DNA of 64,000 nucleotides from an uncultured Bacteroides sp. (GTDB lineage Bacteria; Bacteroidota; Bacteroidia; Bacteroidales; Bacteroidaceae): positions 1-64,000 of the forward strand of contig CAMFND010000156.1 in NCBI GenBank assembly GCA_945965395.1, written 5' to 3'. Below, piece by piece: positions 19,576-28,713 of the stretch. Both the position numbers and the translations under genes were made by a program. How positions within the stretch are numbered: the first letter of the stretch is position 1; every line of letters begins with the position of its first letter. Under the pieces are notes generated by a model. That model made no database searches. It had not been told where the DNA came from and worked only from the letters and a program-made list of their open reading frames with translations.

Positions 19576-20712
19576 ATGAATACACTGAAAATAGCCTATA
19601 TCGGTATGGGATACCGGGGAAAGCAACTGCTTGCCCTGACCCGCCACATTCCTTACTTCCAGGTGACTGCCATTGCCGACCCGGAAGCACGGGAAGCCGA
19701 CTATGACGTGCCTTGCTACAACCAGGGAGGAGATGATTATCAAAGAATGATTACCCTTCATGCCCCGCAACTGGTTTTCATTGCTTCTCCATGGCAGTTG
19801 CACGTAACCCATGCCCTGTACTGTATACAACACGGCTGCCATGTGGCACTGGAAATCAAAGGAGGACTTTACCTGCATGAATACCAACCGCTGATTGAAG
19901 CGGCAGAAGCCGGAAAGAAAAAAATCTTTCCGCTGGAGAACACGCTTTTCCGGCAGGAAATTCTGGCTATGCACAACCTGGTCCGTGCCGGTGAATTAGG
20001 TGAAGTGGTATACATGCGAGGAGGTTACCGTCACGACTTGCGCAATCTTCTATTGGACGACCACGGTAATCTGGGCAACCGGAAAAAGACGGAAAGCATC
20101 TGGCGAAGCAAATTCTACCAGCAGGAAAATGGCGACCTTTATCCTACTCACGGACTAGCTCCTCTCTGCCTCATCGCCGGCATTCCCCGCAAAGACCGTT
20201 TTGTACGCCTGACCACCTTTTCTTCCAAACCTGCAGGCCTATACCAGCGTATCCGTGAATTAGGAGGAAATCCTCACGTGCCTGTCACACAGGGAGATGT
20301 AACCGTCACCCAACTGGAGACGGCTTCCGGAACCTTGGTTTCTTTGACCCACGACACCACTCTTCCCCGCCCCAGAAGCCTGGACTTTGAAATACAAGGC
20401 ACCAAAGGAATCTGGCAGGGAGAACAGCGACGCATTTACCTGGAAGGAAAAAGTCCGCACGAAACATGGGAGGCAGATACCGCTTACCTGCAAAAACACG
20501 AACACCTCTATTGGCAACAATGGGGAGAAGAAGCGTTGCGCATCGACACGCACCATGAAGGCATGGACTACATCATGCTCAAAGCATTAGAAGCCGAAAT
20601 GAAACAGGAGATACCCTACCCGGCCGATATACACGACCTGGCTCTTTGGACTTCGGTTACCCCTCTGTCCATACAATCCGTGGCAGAACAACGCACCGTA
20701 CCGATGGAGTAA
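19576..20712 (+). CDS. Gfo/Idh/MocA-family oxidoreductase
   Basis: This 378-residue NAD(P)-dependent dehydrogenase has an N-terminal Rossmann fold starting LKIAYIGMGYRGKQLLALTR. The following VFIASPWQLHVTHALYCIQHGCHVALEIKGG segment corresponds to the family's SPxxxHxxxxxxALxxGxHVxxEKP pattern, with EIKGG in place of the usual EKP, so the catalytic lysine is retained within a variant motif. The C-terminal domain resembles the alpha-N-acetylgalactosaminidase-like Gfo/Idh branch. The substrate is unknown. It converges on proB with 11 nt between stops. Confidence 0.8.
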   Translation: MNTLKIAYIGMGYRGKQLLALTRHIPYFQVTAIADPEAREADYDVPCYNQGGDDYQRMITLHAPQLVFIASPWQLHVTHALYCIQHGCHVALEIKGGLYLHEYQPLIEAAEAGKKKIFPLENTLFRQEILAMHNLVRAGELGEVVYMRGGYRHDLRNLLLDDHGNLGNRKKTESIWRSKFYQQENGDLYPTHGLAPLCLIAGIPRKDRFVRLTTFSSKPAGLYQRIRELGGNPHVPVTQGDVTVTQLETASGTLVSLTHDTTLPRPRSLDFEIQGTKGIWQGEQRRIYLEGKSPHETWEADTAYLQKHEHLYWQQWGEEALRIDTHHEGMDYIMLKALEAEMKQEIPYPADIHDLALWTSVTPLSIQSVAEQRTVPME

Positions 20713-20723
20713 GCCATTCCGGT

Positions 20724-21815
20724 TTATTCCAAATACAGATAATCGTAATGTACCAGCGGTTTCTGCCCGTGCTGTCCCACCATGGAAAGTGCTTCTGCCG
20801 AGTCGGCTGATACACGGCCCACTCCAATCTGCCGTCCCTGCTCGTCCATCACGCGCACGAGGTCATCTTTCTCAAAATCTCCCACAACTCGCGTCACTCC
20901 CACCGGAAGGATGCTGGTAGCCTTCACCCCTCTGACAGCCTCTACTGCCTGACGGTTCAAATGAAGTTCCCCTTTGGCAAAGCCTTCACTGTGCGCAATC
21001 CACTTCTTCATGCTCGACACTCCCTCCATGGCCGGAAGGAAACGGGTACAGACAGTCGTATCCGGATGACACAACAAATCCGACAGGATATTCTCTTTCT
21101 TGCCATTGGCGATAATCACAGCAATTCCTTCATCAGCCACCTTACGGGCAATGGTGCTTTTGGTAAGCATCCCTCCCCGTCCGAATCCGGACTTTTCCGT
21201 CTGAATGTAATCCGACAAATCCTTTCCACGCTCCACCGTACGTATCACAGAAGTACCCGGCTGAGAAGGTGAACCATTGTAAATGCCGTCAATATTACTA
21301 AGGATAATCAATGCCTGCATGTCCATCATCGAAGCAATCATACCCGACAGTTCATCGTTGTCGGTAAACATCAGCTCGGTCACCGAAATCGTATCATTTT
21401 CATTCACGATGGGAATCACCCCGTTCTCCAGCATCACCTTCATACAATTACGCTGGTTCAGGTAATGCCGGCGGGTAGAAAAACTCTCCTTAGTCGTGAG
21501 TACCTGACCTACGGTAATGCCGTGCTCACGAAACAGTTCATAATAACGGTTTATCAACTTAGCCTGTCCCACTGCCGAGAAAAGCTGCCGCTGGTCCACG
21601 CTGTCTAGTTTCCGTAAGGGTTTCAACTCGCTTCTTCCTGAAGCTACCGCTCCGGAAGACACCAGCACGATTTCCACTCCTGCTTTATGCAACTCTGCCA
21701 CCTGGTCCACCAATGCCGACATGCGGGTTATATCCAGTGTGCCGTCACGGCGGGTCAGCACATTACTACCTATCTTTACCGTGATTCTTTTATACTGATA
21801 CGTTTTGTTTTCCAT
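20724..21815 (-). CDS. proB: Glutamate 5-kinase
   Basis: This 363-residue enzyme carries out the first step of proline synthesis, phosphorylating the glutamate gamma-carboxyl. The amino-acid-kinase domain contains KIGSNVLTRRDG, LVSSGAVASGRSEL, NENDTISVTELMFTDNDELSG and GRGGMLTKSTIA. A C-terminal PUA domain (about 275-360) is present. No proA follows in the same direction here; proC is 30 kb away at 52465. The start region faces a 452-nt gap containing palindrome array B. Confidence 0.95.
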   Translation of the reverse strand: MENKTYQYKRITVKIGSNVLTRRDGTLDITRMSALVDQVAELHKAGVEIVLVSSGAVASGRSELKPLRKLDSVDQRQLFSAVGQAKLINRYYELFREHGITVGQVLTTKESFSTRRHYLNQRNCMKVMLENGVIPIVNENDTISVTELMFTDNDELSGMIASMMDMQALIILSNIDGIYNGSPSQPGTSVIRTVERGKDLSDYIQTEKSGFGRGGMLTKSTIARKVADEGIAVIIANGKKENILSDLLCHPDTTVCTRFLPAMEGVSSMKKWIAHSEGFAKGELHLNRQAVEAVRGVKATSILPVGVTRVVGDFEKDDLVRVMDEQGRQIGVGRVSADSAEALSMVGQHGQKPLVHYDYLYLE

Positions 21816-22029
21816 GATTCACTCTCACTTTTGCATAGGGAACGCCTGAAAGATCTTTCAAATACACATTATTTAATCGTATTCAGTGGCAAATGTAATA
21901 AATACCACACAAAAACAAAACAATTTATCACAATTATATAAATACTCTCCTTCAGAGCAGAACTTTCCTCTTCCCCGCAGATACAAAAACACAGTGCCCC
22001 AATCAAGAATCCCGAATTACATTTTCTAT

Positions 22030-22113
22030 GTTTACCTTGCCCAAAACCTATGTTTCCGCATCGGGAACCGTAAGTTTCCGCGTCGGAAAACCTACGGTTC
22101 CACCATGCGAAAC
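22030..22113. repeat. Array B: four ~22-bp imperfect palindromic units
   Basis: Units start at 22030, 22052, 22074 and 22097, so the period is 22, 22 and 23 bp. The consensus is GTTTCC-N5-6-GGAAAC with a 4-5 nt spacer; the first unit is degenerate (GTTT...AAAC). The second and fourth units are inverted copies at about 14 of 17 positions. It lies in the 452-nt gap between the divergent proB and HAD genes. An open frame across this gap (21886-22257) has no coding character. Apart from a -7 element at 22237-22244, I see nothing else in the gap. Confidence 0.75.
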
Positions 22114-22236
22114 GTAAAAGAGTCCGGAGAGTTTTATACAGATTTTACTGAGATTTCCGGCTCATCATCGTATCCATTAGTCCACTTATCATCTGGCAGG
22201 TTCCACATAAGCCAAAAAATTCTTCTAAAAATTCCC

Positions 22237-22244
22237 TATCTTTG
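22237..22244 (+). promoter_or_regulatory. Putative -7 element of the HAD phosphatase gene
   Basis: TATCTTTG matches the Bacteroidetes TAnnTTTG element and lies 23 nt before the start codon at 22268. No convincing TTG box is visible upstream. Confidence 0.5.
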
Positions 22245-22267
22245 CACGGACTTTTAATACACGAAAA

Positions 22268-23050
22268 ATGGTAAAAGCGATATTCTTTGATATTGATGGA
22301 ACATTAGTTTCTTTCCAGACTCACACCGTGCCGGAGTCTACCCGCGAAGCCCTGCGACTTTTGAGAGAAAAAGGTATTAAGGTATTCATTGCTACTGGCC
22401 GTCCAAAGACATTGATGATGGATGCCGTGGGTGACCTGGATTTCGACGGTTATGTCACACTGAACGGAGCACATTGCTTCACGGCAAATCATGAGGACAT
22501 CTACAAGGGCTGTGTGCCGCAGGAAGACATTGAACGACTCATTCAGTACCAGCATGACCATCCGGAAATGCCGTTCGTTTTTGTACACGACAATACCTGG
22601 TTCCTAACACATGAGGATGAGGCTGTCAGAGAGATTGCCCGTCTGATTCAAATTGACATTCCGGAAATCCGTCCCATAGAAACTGCAAGAGAGAAGGAAA
22701 TTCTGCAAATCATGGGATATTTCCCCGAAGAAAAAGACGAAGAGATATTCGGAAAGGTGCTGACTCACTGTGAACCCATGCGCTGGCATCCGCTCTTTGC
22801 CGACATCATTGCACGGGGAAACAGTAAAAGTCACGGTATCGACCAGATGTTGGCTTATTACGGCATTGACCTGAAAGATACCATGGCTTTCGGCGATGGC
22901 GGCAACGACATTCCGATGTTGAAACATGCAGGTATGGGAATTGCCATGGGAAACGCGGCTCCTCACATACAAGCTGCGGCCAATTATATCACCACCTCAG
23001 TGGATGAAGAAGGTATCATGCAGGCATTGAAGCACTTCCATATCCTATAA
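22268..23050 (+). CDS. HAD-superfamily IIB (Cof-type) sugar-phosphate phosphatase
   Basis: This 260-residue cytosolic hydrolase has the HAD motif I FFDIDGTLVSF (nucleophile Asp and acid Asp at residues 8 and 10), motif II IATGRP, and motif IV FGDGGNDIPML. The C-terminal segment GIDQMLAYYGID precedes motif IV as in Cof/YidA relatives. The cap is type C2B. Members dephosphorylate sugar phosphates or flavin mononucleotide; the substrate cannot be named. The gene stands alone between array B and the PepSY gene. Confidence 0.88.
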   Translation: MVKAIFFDIDGTLVSFQTHTVPESTREALRLLREKGIKVFIATGRPKTLMMDAVGDLDFDGYVTLNGAHCFTANHEDIYKGCVPQEDIERLIQYQHDHPEMPFVFVHDNTWFLTHEDEAVREIARLIQIDIPEIRPIETAREKEILQIMGYFPEEKDEEIFGKVLTHCEPMRWHPLFADIIARGNSKSHGIDQMLAYYGIDLKDTMAFGDGGNDIPMLKHAGMGIAMGNAAPHIQAAANYITTSVDEEGIMQALKHFHIL

Positions 23051-23085
23051 CAGTCCAAATTCTCTAACCGTAACCCGTTACATTC

Positions 23086-23185
23086 CATAGGACAAACTAC
23101 ACAATACCTACAAATAGGTAGGCATAGACAAACTAAATTACCCATATTTGGCGATTGTCCAATCCGGATTATCGCCTTAATTTTG
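23086..23185 (+). promoter_or_regulatory. Promoter region of the PepSY gene with paired repeats
   Basis: TTG at 23155-23157 and TAATTTTG at 23178-23185 are 20 nt apart and fit the Bacteroidetes promoter. An interrupted palindrome GGCGAT-N15-ATCGCC (23150-23176) spans the interval and could be a repressor site. Upstream, CATAGGACAAACTA (23086-23099) recurs as CATAGACAAACTA (23123-23135). The leader to the start codon would be about 150 nt. The remainder of this 290-nt gap shows nothing clear. Confidence 0.45.
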
Positions 23186-23340
23186 CACGCTGAAAATTAA
23201 TTCTGAACAAACGCAGCTACCCGGTAAATCAATGTACCTAAAAATACCTGACAAGAACCTGATTTCTTCTTTCGGGAATTCCCCTTATCTAGGAAATCAG
23301 TATTTTTACATCCATTACATTAACTCAACAACGTTCGAAA

Positions 23341-24465
23341 ATGAGAAAATTATTTGAGAAAATACACCTCTGGCTTTCTATCCCAGTGGGAATTATTCTT
23401 TCCATTATCTGCTTTTCGGGAGCTGCACTGGTATTTGAAAAGGAAATCACTCAGGCGTGTAGCCCTCATTTATATAAGGTAAGCGTTCCGGAAGGGAACG
23501 CTGACGTTCTTCCACCTTCGCAGCTGATTGCACGCATAAAGGAGCAGACAGCTGATTCACTCAAGCTAACTTCACTGCAATATTCGGGAAAAGCCGATGA
23601 GGCAGCTACTGTGACTTTCAAAAACGCAAGCAGAAAAAGCCTGAGTGTAAATCCGTACACGGGAGAGGTGAACGGATGGATAGAAGGAAACGCTTTTTTT
23701 CAAACCATGCGGAAACTGCATCGCTGGCTGCTGAACCCTCCACCGCAGAAAGGTGCTTCTTCTGTAGGGAAAATGATAGTCGGTATCTCCACCCTGCTGA
23801 TGGTCGTGATTCTTGTCAGCGGTCTTGTTATCTGGTGGCCTCGCACCCGAAAAGCGTTAAATAACCGGCTGAAGGTTTCATGCCGCAAAGGATGGCGCCG
23901 TTTCTGGTATGACAGTCATGTGGCGTTGGGCTTTTATTCTACCCTCTTCCTGCTGGTCATGGCACTTACCGGACTCACTTGGTCGTTTGGCTGGTACCGT
24001 TCGTTTGCTTACGGACTTTTTGGAGGAAACACTTCGAAGCAGGCCCAAACTCACGGAACTTCTCTCCCACAAAAGGAAAACGATGCACGTGCCAAGAAAG
24101 GAGGAAAGAAACGAACCGATTATACGGCTTGGGACAAGGCAGTTCAGGAAGTACAGACAAAATACATCGGCTATACTTCGCTCCGTATAGAAGAGAAGAA
24201 GATACAAGTTATCCAGGGACAGCAATTACGCCGTACGGATACCCTGAAATTCAATCCGAAAAGCGGAGAGATTACAGAAACCACAACCTATGCAGAAGTG
24301 CCTCGCGCACAGAAACTGAAAAGCTGGTTCTATGCCTTTCACACTGGAAGCTGGGGAGGTATCTATACAAAGATACTCTATTTCCTGGCAGCTTTTATCG
24401 GAGGCGTACTTCCACTCAGCGGGTATTATTTATGGTTGAAAAAGAAGCAAAGAGCTACAAGGTAA
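23341..24465 (+). CDS. PepSY-associated transmembrane protein
   Basis: This 374-residue inner-membrane protein begins [29 protein letters not shown], the usual first helix of the PepSY_TM family. PepSY-type repeats lie in the periplasmic parts (about 80-115 and 270-315). Further helices contain [41 protein letters not shown] and a C-terminal [12 protein letters not shown]. Conserved histidines in HLW, KLHRW, HVALGF and FHTGSWGG are typical and may bind haem or metal. Members are often iron-regulated and are proposed siderophore or ferric reductases. The stop overlaps the convergent methyltransferase stop by 11 nt. Confidence 0.82.
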   Translation: MRKLFEKIHLWLSIPVGIILSIICFSGAALVFEKEITQACSPHLYKVSVPEGNADVLPPSQLIARIKEQTADSLKLTSLQYSGKADEAATVTFKNASRKSLSVNPYTGEVNGWIEGNAFFQTMRKLHRWLLNPPPQKGASSVGKMIVGISTLLMVVILVSGLVIWWPRTRKALNNRLKVSCRKGWRRFWYDSHVALGFYSTLFLLVMALTGLTWSFGWYRSFAYGLFGGNTSKQAQTHGTSLPQKENDARAKKGGKKRTDYTAWDKAVQEVQTKYIGYTSLRIEEKKIQVIQGQQLRRTDTLKFNPKSGEITETTTYAEVPRAQKLKSWFYAFHTGSWGGIYTKILYFLAAFIGGVLPLSGYYLWLKKKQRATR

Positions 24466-25180
24466 GTTTGGCCAAATAGTCATAATGACTGCCTTCCTTC
24501 ACCAGCTCTGCTTTGAATCCATATTGAGAAGCATACAGACTCAGGGTGTTGAAATCCACATACAACCAGTCGAATGCTTCTCCTTTTATTTGTTTATATT
24601 GCATCTGGAAATCCAGTTGACCGTAATAATCGCCCGCCAAATCAACGACAAAGCTTCCATCTTCCTCCTCAAACAGGTATCTCAAATCACTTGAATCCAT
24701 TAAGATACAACCACCAGGATTCAACAACAGCTTCATCCGCTGGAAGAAATCACCGAAATTCTCTACCCGTCCGATAATTCCCGAACCGTTCATCAGCATC
24801 AGAATGGTATCAAAGCGTTCGGCGAAATGTGTGTCGAACAGATTGACCAGACGGGCATCCAGTCCACGTGCCTGCATGACCTCTACCGACAAAGGAGAAA
24901 TATCAATAGCCACAGACTCTTTTCCCATTTGCTTTAAAGCCAAGGAATGACAGCCACTGCCTGCTCCTACATCTAAAATCTTTCCCTGAGCCATATCCAG
25001 TGCGGTTTGTTCCAGCAAGGGCATGTGTTCATACGTACGGAATAATTCACTCACTGGAATTTCATCTTCCTCAAACTGTGAAGAAAAAACTCTTAACTTT
25101 CCAGCCTTTCCATTCTTGAAGTAATCGTATATGGCAGCTCCCATCGGATCCTTTTCTGCCTGTAGCCATGTGGTCTTCAT
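24455..25180 (-). CDS. Class I SAM-dependent methyltransferase
   Basis: This 241-residue protein has SAM motif I as KILDVGAGSGCHSLAL and motif II region ESVAIDISPLSVEVM, followed by TILMLMNGSGIIG. The fold is a standard Rossmann-like methyltransferase. The N-terminal KTTWLQAEKDPMGAAIYDYFKNG fits small-molecule methyltransferases of Bacteroidota, but the substrate is unknown. It is divergent from argR. Confidence 0.85.
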   Translation of the reverse strand: MKTTWLQAEKDPMGAAIYDYFKNGKAGKLRVFSSQFEEDEIPVSELFRTYEHMPLLEQTALDMAQGKILDVGAGSGCHSLALKQMGKESVAIDISPLSVEVMQARGLDARLVNLFDTHFAERFDTILMLMNGSGIIGRVENFGDFFQRMKLLLNPGGCILMDSSDLRYLFEEEDGSFVVDLAGDYYGQLDFQMQYKQIKGEAFDWLYVDFNTLSLYASQYGFKAELVKEGSHYDYLAKLTL

Positions 25181-25249
25181 GATTCTTTGTCTCTGTAATT
25201 AACGTGCACAAAAATACAAAATAAAATTCACAATGGTTATTTATTCATT

Positions 25250-25328
25250 ATATTCATGCATTTTTCAGAATAAACACACAAAAAAGTAAGAATTTATGCA
25301 TGATATTCAAAATATATCCGTATTTTTG
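25250..25328 (+). promoter_or_regulatory. argR promoter with possible ARG boxes
   Basis: TATTTTTG at 25321-25328 fits the -7 element, 25 nt before the argR ATG. Upstream the AT-rich DNA holds ATATTCATGCA (25250-25260) and, in near-inverted orientation, TGCATGATATT (25297-25307). These resemble ARG-box half-sites and suggest autoregulation by ArgR. This is inference from base pattern only. Confidence 0.4.
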
Positions 25329-25352
25329 CAGCCGTAAAAGAATAATTATACA

Positions 25353-25835
25353 ATGAAGAACAAGAATAGCAGACTTGATTCAATCAAAATGATTATCTCC
25401 AGCAAGGAGATTGGAAGTCAGGACGAACTCTTGCAGGAGTTGACAAAAGAAGGATTCCAATTGACACAAGCCACCCTGTCGCGCGACTTGAAGCAACTGA
25501 AGGTAGCCAAAGCTGCCAGCATGAACGGGAACTATGTATATGTACTTCCCAACAATACCATGTACAAGCGCATGACAGAGCCGCAAAAAGCCAGCGAAAT
25601 GCTGCGTCACAACGGATTCATCTCCATTGAATTCTCTCATAACATCGCTGTCATCAAGACTCGTCCGGGATATGCCAGCAGCCTGGCATACGACATTGAC
25701 ATGCACAATTTCCATGAAATCATCGGTACCATTGCCGGCGATGACACCATCATGCTGGTGATTCGCGAAAATTGCACGCGTACAGAAGTCAAGCATGCTC
25801 TTGCCAACATTATACCGAATATAAACCAACTCTAA
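25353..25835 (+). CDS. argR: Arginine repressor
   Basis: This 160-residue regulator has an N-terminal winged helix (about 1-75, including TQATLSRDLKQLKVAKA) and a C-terminal oligomerisation and arginine-binding domain with GTIAGDDTIMLVIREN. The length and both domains are normal for ArgR/AhrC. It heads the arginine cluster and probably controls it in response to arginine. Confidence 0.95.
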   Translation: MKNKNSRLDSIKMIISSKEIGSQDELLQELTKEGFQLTQATLSRDLKQLKVAKAASMNGNYVYVLPNNTMYKRMTEPQKASEMLRHNGFISIEFSHNIAVIKTRPGYASSLAYDIDMHNFHEIIGTIAGDDTIMLVIRENCTRTEVKHALANIIPNINQL

Positions 25836-25851
25836 CTGATAAGAATAAAAA

Positions 25852-26421
25852 ATGGAACCTACTAAACAAATTGATGTAATGGTAGCCGACGCCTCACACG
25901 AGGTTTATGTTGACACAATATTGGACACGATTAGAGAAGCAGCCAAAGTTCGCGGTACGGGTATTGCCGAACGTACACACGAATACGTAGCTACTAAGAT
26001 GAAAGAAGGAAAAGCCATCATCGCACTGTGCGGAGATGATTTTGCCGGATTTACTTACATCGAATCATGGGGAAACAAGCAGTACGTAGCTACTTCCGGA
26101 CTGATTGTTCATCCGAAATACAGAGGATGCGGACTGGCTAAGCGTATCAAGCATGCCTCTTTTACTTTGGCTCGTCTGCGATGGCCGAAAGCCAAAATCT
26201 TCAGTCTGACTTCAGGAGCTGCGGTCATGAAAATGAATACAGAGCTGGGATACGTACCTGTCACTTTCAACGAGTTGACCGACGATGACTCATTCTGGAA
26301 AGGATGTGAGGGATGTATCAACCACGAAATCCTGATGGCGAAAAACCGTAAATTCTGTATCTGCACAGCCATGCTTTATGATCCGGCTTTGCACACAGAC
26401 GATAAAATAAACAATTTCTAA
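25852..26421 (+). CDS. GNAT acetyltransferase of the arginine cluster; candidate acylglutamate synthase
   Basis: This 189-residue GNAT protein lies between argR and argG, 16 nt after argR. The acyl-CoA loop is GLIVHPKYRGCGLAKRIK (about 83-100), with SGAAVMKMNTELGYVPV after it. No separate argA or argJ is seen in the window. Bacteroides make arginine through N-succinylated intermediates, so this gene is a reasonable candidate for the N-succinyl- or N-acetylglutamate synthase. That role is inferred from position, not shown by sequence motifs. Confidence 0.82.
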   Translation: MEPTKQIDVMVADASHEVYVDTILDTIREAAKVRGTGIAERTHEYVATKMKEGKAIIALCGDDFAGFTYIESWGNKQYVATSGLIVHPKYRGCGLAKRIKHASFTLARLRWPKAKIFSLTSGAAVMKMNTELGYVPVTFNELTDDDSFWKGCEGCINHEILMAKNRKFCICTAMLYDPALHTDDKINNF

Positions 26422-26498
26422 ATACAAAAATAATCTCAAGCGAGGTTTTCTCCTGAACTCATACAGGCGAAAAGCTTCACGATATAAAGATAAGCACC

Positions 26499-27707
26499 AT
26501 GGAAGAAAAGAAAAAAGTTGTCGTTGCTTTCAGCGGCGGATTGGACACTTCCTTTACCGTAATGTATCTGGCAAAGGAAAAAGGATATGAAGTATATGCA
26601 GCATGCGCCAATACCGGTGGTTTCAGCCCGGAACAGTTAAAAAAGAACGAAGAAAATGCGTATAAACTGGGAGCTGTGAAATATGTGACTCTTGACGTAA
26701 CACAGGAATACTACGAAAAGAGCCTGAAATATATGGTATTCGGAAACGTACTGCGTAACGGTACTTACCCTATTTCTGTAAGTTCTGAACGTATCTTCCA
26801 AGCATTGGCCATCGCCCGTTATGCCAACGAAATCGGAGCTCATGCCATTGCTCACGGTTCTACTGGTGCCGGCAACGACCAGGTGCGTTTTGACATGACT
26901 TTCCTGGTAATGGCTCCGGGAGTGGAAATCATTACCCTGACACGTGACATGGCGTTGAGCCGTGAATATGAAATCAATTACCTGAAGGAAAATGGTTTTG
27001 AAGCAGATTTCACTAAACTGAAATACTCATACAACGTAGGTATCTGGGGAACTTCTATCTGCGGTGGTGAAATTCTGGATTCTGCACAGGGATTGCCGGA
27101 AAGTGCTTACCTGAAACAGGTAACCAAAACTGGCAGCGAACAACTGAAACTGGAATTCAAGAAAGGTGAGTTGTATGCCGTAAACGGTGAAGTGTTCGAC
27201 GACAAAATTAAGGCTATCCAGAAAGTAGAAGAGATTGGTGCAGCCTACGGTATCGGTCGTGATATGCATGTGGGTGATACGATCATCGGTATCAAAGGCC
27301 GTGTAGGATTCGAAGCTGCAGCTCCGATGCTGATTATCGGTGCTCACCGCTTCCTGGAAAAATATACCCTGAGTAAATGGCAGCAATACTGGAAAGACCA
27401 GGTAGCCAACTGGTACGGCATGTTCCTTCACGAAAGCCAGTACCTGGAACCGGTAATGCGCGACATCGAAGCCATGCTGACCGAATCACAGCGTAACGTC
27501 AACGGAACTGCTATCCTGGAACTTCGCCCGTACGGATTCTCTACTGTAGGAGTAGAATCAAAAGATGACCTCGTGAAGAACAAGTTCGGCGAATACGGAG
27601 AAATGCAGAAAGGATGGACTGCAGAAGACGCTAAAGGCTTCATCAAGGTGTTGTCTACTCCGCTTCGTGCCTATTATGCAAACCATAAAGACGAAGCTGA
27701 CGTATGA
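26499..27707 (+). CDS. argG: Argininosuccinate synthase
   Basis: This 402-residue enzyme joins citrulline and aspartate with ATP. The PP-loop VVVAFSGGLDTSF is at residues 7-19, and the later AHGSTGAGNDQVRFD motif is diagnostic of ArgG. EREYEINY-type and SICGGEILDS regions follow. It overlaps argC by 4 nt (ATGA), so the two are translationally coupled. Confidence 0.96.
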   Translation: MEEKKKVVVAFSGGLDTSFTVMYLAKEKGYEVYAACANTGGFSPEQLKKNEENAYKLGAVKYVTLDVTQEYYEKSLKYMVFGNVLRNGTYPISVSSERIFQALAIARYANEIGAHAIAHGSTGAGNDQVRFDMTFLVMAPGVEIITLTRDMALSREYEINYLKENGFEADFTKLKYSYNVGIWGTSICGGEILDSAQGLPESAYLKQVTKTGSEQLKLEFKKGELYAVNGEVFDDKIKAIQKVEEIGAAYGIGRDMHVGDTIIGIKGRVGFEAAAPMLIIGAHRFLEKYTLSKWQQYWKDQVANWYGMFLHESQYLEPVMRDIEAMLTESQRNVNGTAILELRPYGFSTVGVESKDDLVKNKFGEYGEMQKGWTAEDAKGFIKVLSTPLRAYYANHKDEADV

Positions 27708-28672
27708 TAAAAGCAGGAATTATAGGAGGCGCAGGATATACGGCAGGCGAACTGATTCGCCTGCTGCTTAATCATCCGGATGTAGAGATTGCATTTATCA
27801 ACAGCTCCAGCAATGCGGGCAACAAGATTACTGACGTACACGAAGGCCTGTATGGAGAAACCGATTTAGTGTTTACAGATGAGCTTCCACTCGATACCAT
27901 CGATGTATTGTTCTTCTGTACAGCTCATGGTGATACAAAGAAATTCATGGAAAGTCACAATGTACCGGAAGATTTGAAAATCATCGACCTGTCCATGGAC
28001 TACCGCATCAAATCGGACGACCATGACTTTGTATATGGTCTGCCGGAACTGAACCGCCGGACTATCTGCCAAAGCAAGCACGTGGCTAACCCGGGATGCT
28101 TTGCTACATGCATCCAGCTCGGACTTCTGCCATTGGCCAAGCATTTGCTGTTGAACGACGACGTAATGGTAAACGCCATTACCGGAAGTACCGGAGCAGG
28201 TGTAAAACCAGGTGCTACGAGTCATTTCAGCTGGCGTAACAACAACCTCAGCATCTACAAACCGTTCTCACACCAGCATGTACCAGAAATCAAACAGTCA
28301 CTGAAACAGCTGCAGAACAGTTTCCATTCAGAAATCGATTTCATTCCTTACCGAGGTGACTTTGCCCGTGGTATTTTTGCCACTATTGTAGTAAAGACCA
28401 AGGTAGAGTTGGAAGAGATTGTGAAAATGTACGAAGAGTACTATGCAGAAGATTCTTTCACCCACATCGTGGACAAGAATATCGACCTGAAGCAGGTAGT
28501 CAACACCAACAAATGCTTGATTCACCTGGAAAAGCATGGTGACAAGCTGCTTATTATTTCTTGCATTGATAACCTGCTGAAAGGAGCCAGCGGTCAGGCT
28601 GTACACAATATGAACCTGATGTTCAATCTGGAAGAAACAGTAGGACTGAAACTGAAACCGAGCGCATTTTAA
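27704..28672 (+). CDS. argC: N-acyl-gamma-glutamyl-phosphate reductase
   Basis: This 322-residue NADPH-dependent enzyme reduces the acylglutamyl phosphate to its semialdehyde. The N-terminal Rossmann motif IIGGAGYTAGELIRLLLNHP is clear. The catalytic cysteine is in ANPGCFATCIQ. In Bacteroides the acyl group is probably succinyl rather than acetyl. The stop lies right beside the left arm of the inverted repeat that bounds the inserted four-helix-bundle gene. Confidence 0.95.
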   Translation: MIKAGIIGGAGYTAGELIRLLLNHPDVEIAFINSSSNAGNKITDVHEGLYGETDLVFTDELPLDTIDVLFFCTAHGDTKKFMESHNVPEDLKIIDLSMDYRIKSDDHDFVYGLPELNRRTICQSKHVANPGCFATCIQLGLLPLAKHLLLNDDVMVNAITGSTGAGVKPGATSHFSWRNNNLSIYKPFSHQHVPEIKQSLKQLQNSFHSEIDFIPYRGDFARGIFATIVVKTKVELEEIVKMYEEYYAEDSFTHIVDKNIDLKQVVNTNKCLIHLEKHGDKLLIISCIDNLLKGASGQAVHNMNLMFNLEETVGLKLKPSAF

Positions 28673-28692
28673 TTAATGAAAAATGAAGAACG

Positions 28693-28713
28693 AAGAATGA
28701 AGAATGAAGAATT
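28693..28713 (+). repeat. Left arm of 21-bp inverted repeat
   Basis: The arm reads as purine-rich GAATGAA tandem units ending in GAATT. It is the exact reverse complement of 29116-29136. It contains the start codon of the four-helix-bundle gene. Confidence 0.85.

Noticed and set aside
22030..22113. Plasmid-type iterons or an origin
   Set aside because: A 22-bp period fits iterons, but units are palindromic and alternate in orientation, and no replication initiator gene is present.
21886..22257. Open frame of 123 codons between proB and the HAD gene
   Set aside because: It runs through palindrome array B and a promoter element, has no domain pattern, and is not a credible gene.
24455..24465. 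Frameshift at the PepSY/methyltransferase junction
   Set aside because: The 11-nt overlap is between two convergent intact genes with normal C-termini, so no sequencing error or pseudogene is needed.
28681..28713. Simple microsatellite (GAATGAA slippage)
   Set aside because: Slippage alone could explain one arm, but not an exact reverse-complement copy 400 bp away on the other side of a single gene.
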